Below are positions 63,401 to 64,000 of a DNA stretch of 64,000 nt, one piece after another. Under the pieces are notes generated by a model. It searched no databases. It saw only the letters and a list, made by a program, of their open reading frames with translations, and was not told the origin of the DNA. The DNA is taken from NCBI RefSeq assembly GCF_024320865.1, contig NZ_JANDBD010000018.1:64401-128400 (forward strand), given 5' to 3'. The stretch's first letter is position 1. Every line of letters begins with the position of its first letter. The stretch comes from Mycolicibacterium arenosum (lineage in GTDB: Bacteria; Actinomycetota; Actinomycetes; Mycobacteriales; Mycobacteriaceae). The position numbers were made by a program, and so were the translations under genes.

Positions 63401-63962
63401 CCGCGGCGCCGGCCCGGTCCAGCTCGCGAAGGTCGTACACGGTGACGGGCAGGTCGCGGTCGCTGATGCGCTGGGTGCCGTCCGGCAGGATCTCCTGACG
63501 CAGCATGGGATGGCGTGCAGCGAGTTTCGCGGCCGCGTCCCGCAGGCGCTCGGGATCGACTCCGGCGCCGTCGAATTCGACGTAGAGGTGGGCGGCCACA
63601 CCACCGAGTTCCTGCTCGCCGTGCCTGCCCACCCACATCGCGTGCTGAATGGGTGCGAGCGGGAAGGGGGCGCCGGGGTCACCGGTCTCGTCGGGCTCCG
63701 CAACCCGCTCGGTCTCGGCGATGGGTGCGCCCGCGTGTTCGGCGACCAGATCGGCCCACGCGGTCACGGTGGGATTGGCTGCGAGCGCGGCGAACCCGAC
63801 GTTGATGCCCTGCTTCCGCCAGCGTCCGGACAGCGACATCATGCGGATCGAGTCGAGGCCGCACGCGATCAGATCCGCGTCGGGGTCGACGGCGTCCGCG
63901 CTCACGCCGAGGAGTTCGGCGACCTCGTCGCGAACCGTCTCCGGACCCGTCCCGACACCCAC
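60468..63962 (-). CDS. mbtB: Mycobactin non-ribosomal peptide synthetase MbtB
   Basis: An 1164-residue NRPS that starts mycobactin assembly. It has an aryl carrier domain (S38 in CGLDSIRMM) that receives salicylate; a heterocyclisation domain with D226xxxxD231xxS234 (DMDMQAADAVS) that forms the oxazoline ring; an adenylation domain (YVLFTSGSTGEPKGV near 700; WYRSGDLARYRPDG; FRNGKIDRR) for Ser or Thr; and a carrier domain (S1089 in GGDSVMA). The GTG at 63962 has GGAGG seven bases upstream. An IdeR box lies just upstream. The partner ligase MbtA is not in the window. Confidence 0.96.
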   Translation of the reverse strand: MGVGTGPETVRDEVAELLGVSADAVDPDADLIACGLDSIRMMSLSGRWRKQGINVGFAALAANPTVTAWADLVAEHAGAPIAETERVAEPDETGDPGAPFPLAPIQHAMWVGRHGEQELGGVAAHLYVEFDGAGVDPERLRDAAAKLAARHPMLRQEILPDGTQRISDRDLPVTVYDLRELDRAGAADRLERTRDAKSHQLLDGEVLQLSLSLLPDGRTRLHVDMDMQAADAVSYRNFMADLAAFYRGAELPELGYTYREYRATLAANTPPPSQEDLQWWAERVPDLPEPPALPLVPRSDQRNPLRTVRLWHVFDVETRDALFAAAHQRGITPAMAVAATYANALARWSTNSRFLLNLPMFGREPYHPDVDKLVGDFTSSLMLDIDLTNAATAAQRARVVQEVLHATATHSSVSGLNVLRDLSRHRGAQTLATIVYTSALGLGDLFAGDVTDQFGEPVWTISQGPQVLIDAQATPLANGLMINWDVRVEAFPPGVPEAMFAYQLDELERLATDDASWDAVDPPALSAESRAVRAAANATGFTASGDNLVDGFHRNAAATPHATAVIGSTETLTYAQLQQKALAVAAALQSRGVHAGDVVAIMGPKNTEQIPALLGILTAGAAYLPIGVDQPAERATRILETGGVEFALVTGSEMPGVLDSAGVPALTVADAEIIGDPAHFERPAVDPQQLAYVLFTSGSTGEPKGVELKHDAVLNTLEFLYRHFDIGASDRGLALSHLESDMSVPDVFGTLRVGGAIVVVDEEHRRDPDVWARLIDAHGVTVVNFLPGWLEMLTEVGESAGRSLRSLRVILTGGDWVRPAMARAMRERAPGARFAGLGGATETAIHGTLFEVTGDIPEVWPSVPYGLPFPNIACRVVSDGGEDCPDWVPGELWFSGRGIARGYRGRPDLTAEKFVEFDGRVWYRSGDLARYRPDGTLEFVGRSDHRVKLSGYRIELGEVEAVLRRVPGVESAVAAVVPFEGGRDVLGALIRTDDASVDAAAVAAAMADLVPPHMIPTVFAVTDRIPFRNGKIDRRAALHRLAQAELPAGRGQRVPATALEKALAAILGDVLGRNDIGADDDFFALGGDSVMATTAVARVRDWLDTPTVMVPDVFAARTVEELARRLVGREAGSDRLEQVADLYLEISGMDGADVEAELERADAR

Positions 63963-63979
63963 CGTGGTTCCTCCAAGAA

Positions 63980-63998
63980 TTAGTACAGGCTGCCCTAA
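63980..63998 (-). promoter_or_regulatory. IdeR iron box upstream of mbtB
   Basis: On the minus strand the 19-bp sequence TTAGGGCAGCCTGTACTAA is an imperfect palindrome that matches the known IdeR/DtxR box of mycobacteria. It begins 18 bases upstream of the mbtB start codon. Iron-loaded IdeR should repress the whole operon from here. Confidence 0.9.
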
Positions 63999-64000
63999 CT

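Overview
This 64-kb window is a high-GC actinobacterial chromosome segment. It almost certainly comes from a mycobacterium, probably a rapidly growing or environmental Mycolicibacterium-type species. The gene order from tldE/tldD and uspABC through dnaG, dgt, glyS, smtB-zur, uppS-recO, era, ybeY, phoH, dnaJ2, hrcA and the mycobactin genes matches, with gaps, the M. tuberculosis Rv2314c-Rv2383c region as I know it. That assignment rests on recalled synteny and protein motifs, not on a database search.

Layout. (1) 1-5 kb: the 3' part of a flavin/2Fe-2S reductase gene and its partner acyl-CoA desaturase desA3, a CsbD-type stress protein, a small membrane protein, a free-standing PknB-like kinase with four PASTA domains, and a CAU tRNA. 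(2) 5-9.4 kb, minus strand: a small helix-turn-helix protein, an AhpD/CMD-fold protein, and the TldE/TldD pair. (3) 9.4-12.5 kb: the UspABC carbohydrate ABC importer. (4) 12.5-19.3 kb: a 13E12-type HNH protein, an ECF-type importer (T component plus an S-ATPase-ATPase fusion), a MarR regulator with a clear operator followed by an MFS exporter, and a VIT/CCC1 metal transporter. (5) 19.4-22.7 kb: an acyl-CoA oxidase, lipoprotein LppP, tRNA-Asn and two small envelope proteins. (6) 22.7-29.4 kb: dnaG, dgt, a TPM-domain membrane protein and glyS. (7) 29.4-35.8 kb: smtB-zur zinc regulators, a Rv2360c homologue, uppS, recO, amiA2, a CAP-fold secreted protein and two secreted proteins with MmpS-like C-termini. 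(8) 35.8-43.5 kb: the minus-strand chain era, Rv2365c-like, corC-like, ybeY, phoH, rsmE, dnaJ2, hrcA, then an Rv2375 homologue. (9) 43.5-64 kb: a DUF998-like membrane protein and the mycobactin operon, read right to left as mbtB-mbtT-mbtC-mbtD-mbtE-mbtF-mbtG-mbtH, with an IdeR iron box at the right edge.

How the genes work together. The mycobactin operon is an eight-gene chain in which every junction overlaps, so translation is probably coupled. MbtB loads and cyclises the salicyl-Ser/Thr unit; its usual loading enzyme, MbtA, lies outside the window. MbtC and MbtD supply the hydroxybutyrate unit, MbtE and MbtF add the two lysine-derived units, MbtG N-hydroxylates lysine, and MbtH is the adenylation chaperone. 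The smtB-zur pair gives zinc control and shares an 88-bp intergenic region with glyS. UppS feeds decaprenyl phosphate to the cell wall. Era, YbeY and RsmE act in ribosome maturation, and HrcA/DnaJ2 in heat shock.

The DNA is very compact. No stretch over 300 bases lacks a gene, and many convergent genes abut or overlap. Three convergent pairs share a single CTAG as both stop codons. I saw no CRISPR array, insertion sequence, integrase or prophage. The most unusual items are the separate thioesterase with a cysteine nucleophile, a degenerate adenylation remnant in MbtE, a repeat expansion in MbtG, and several well-formed operator palindromes.
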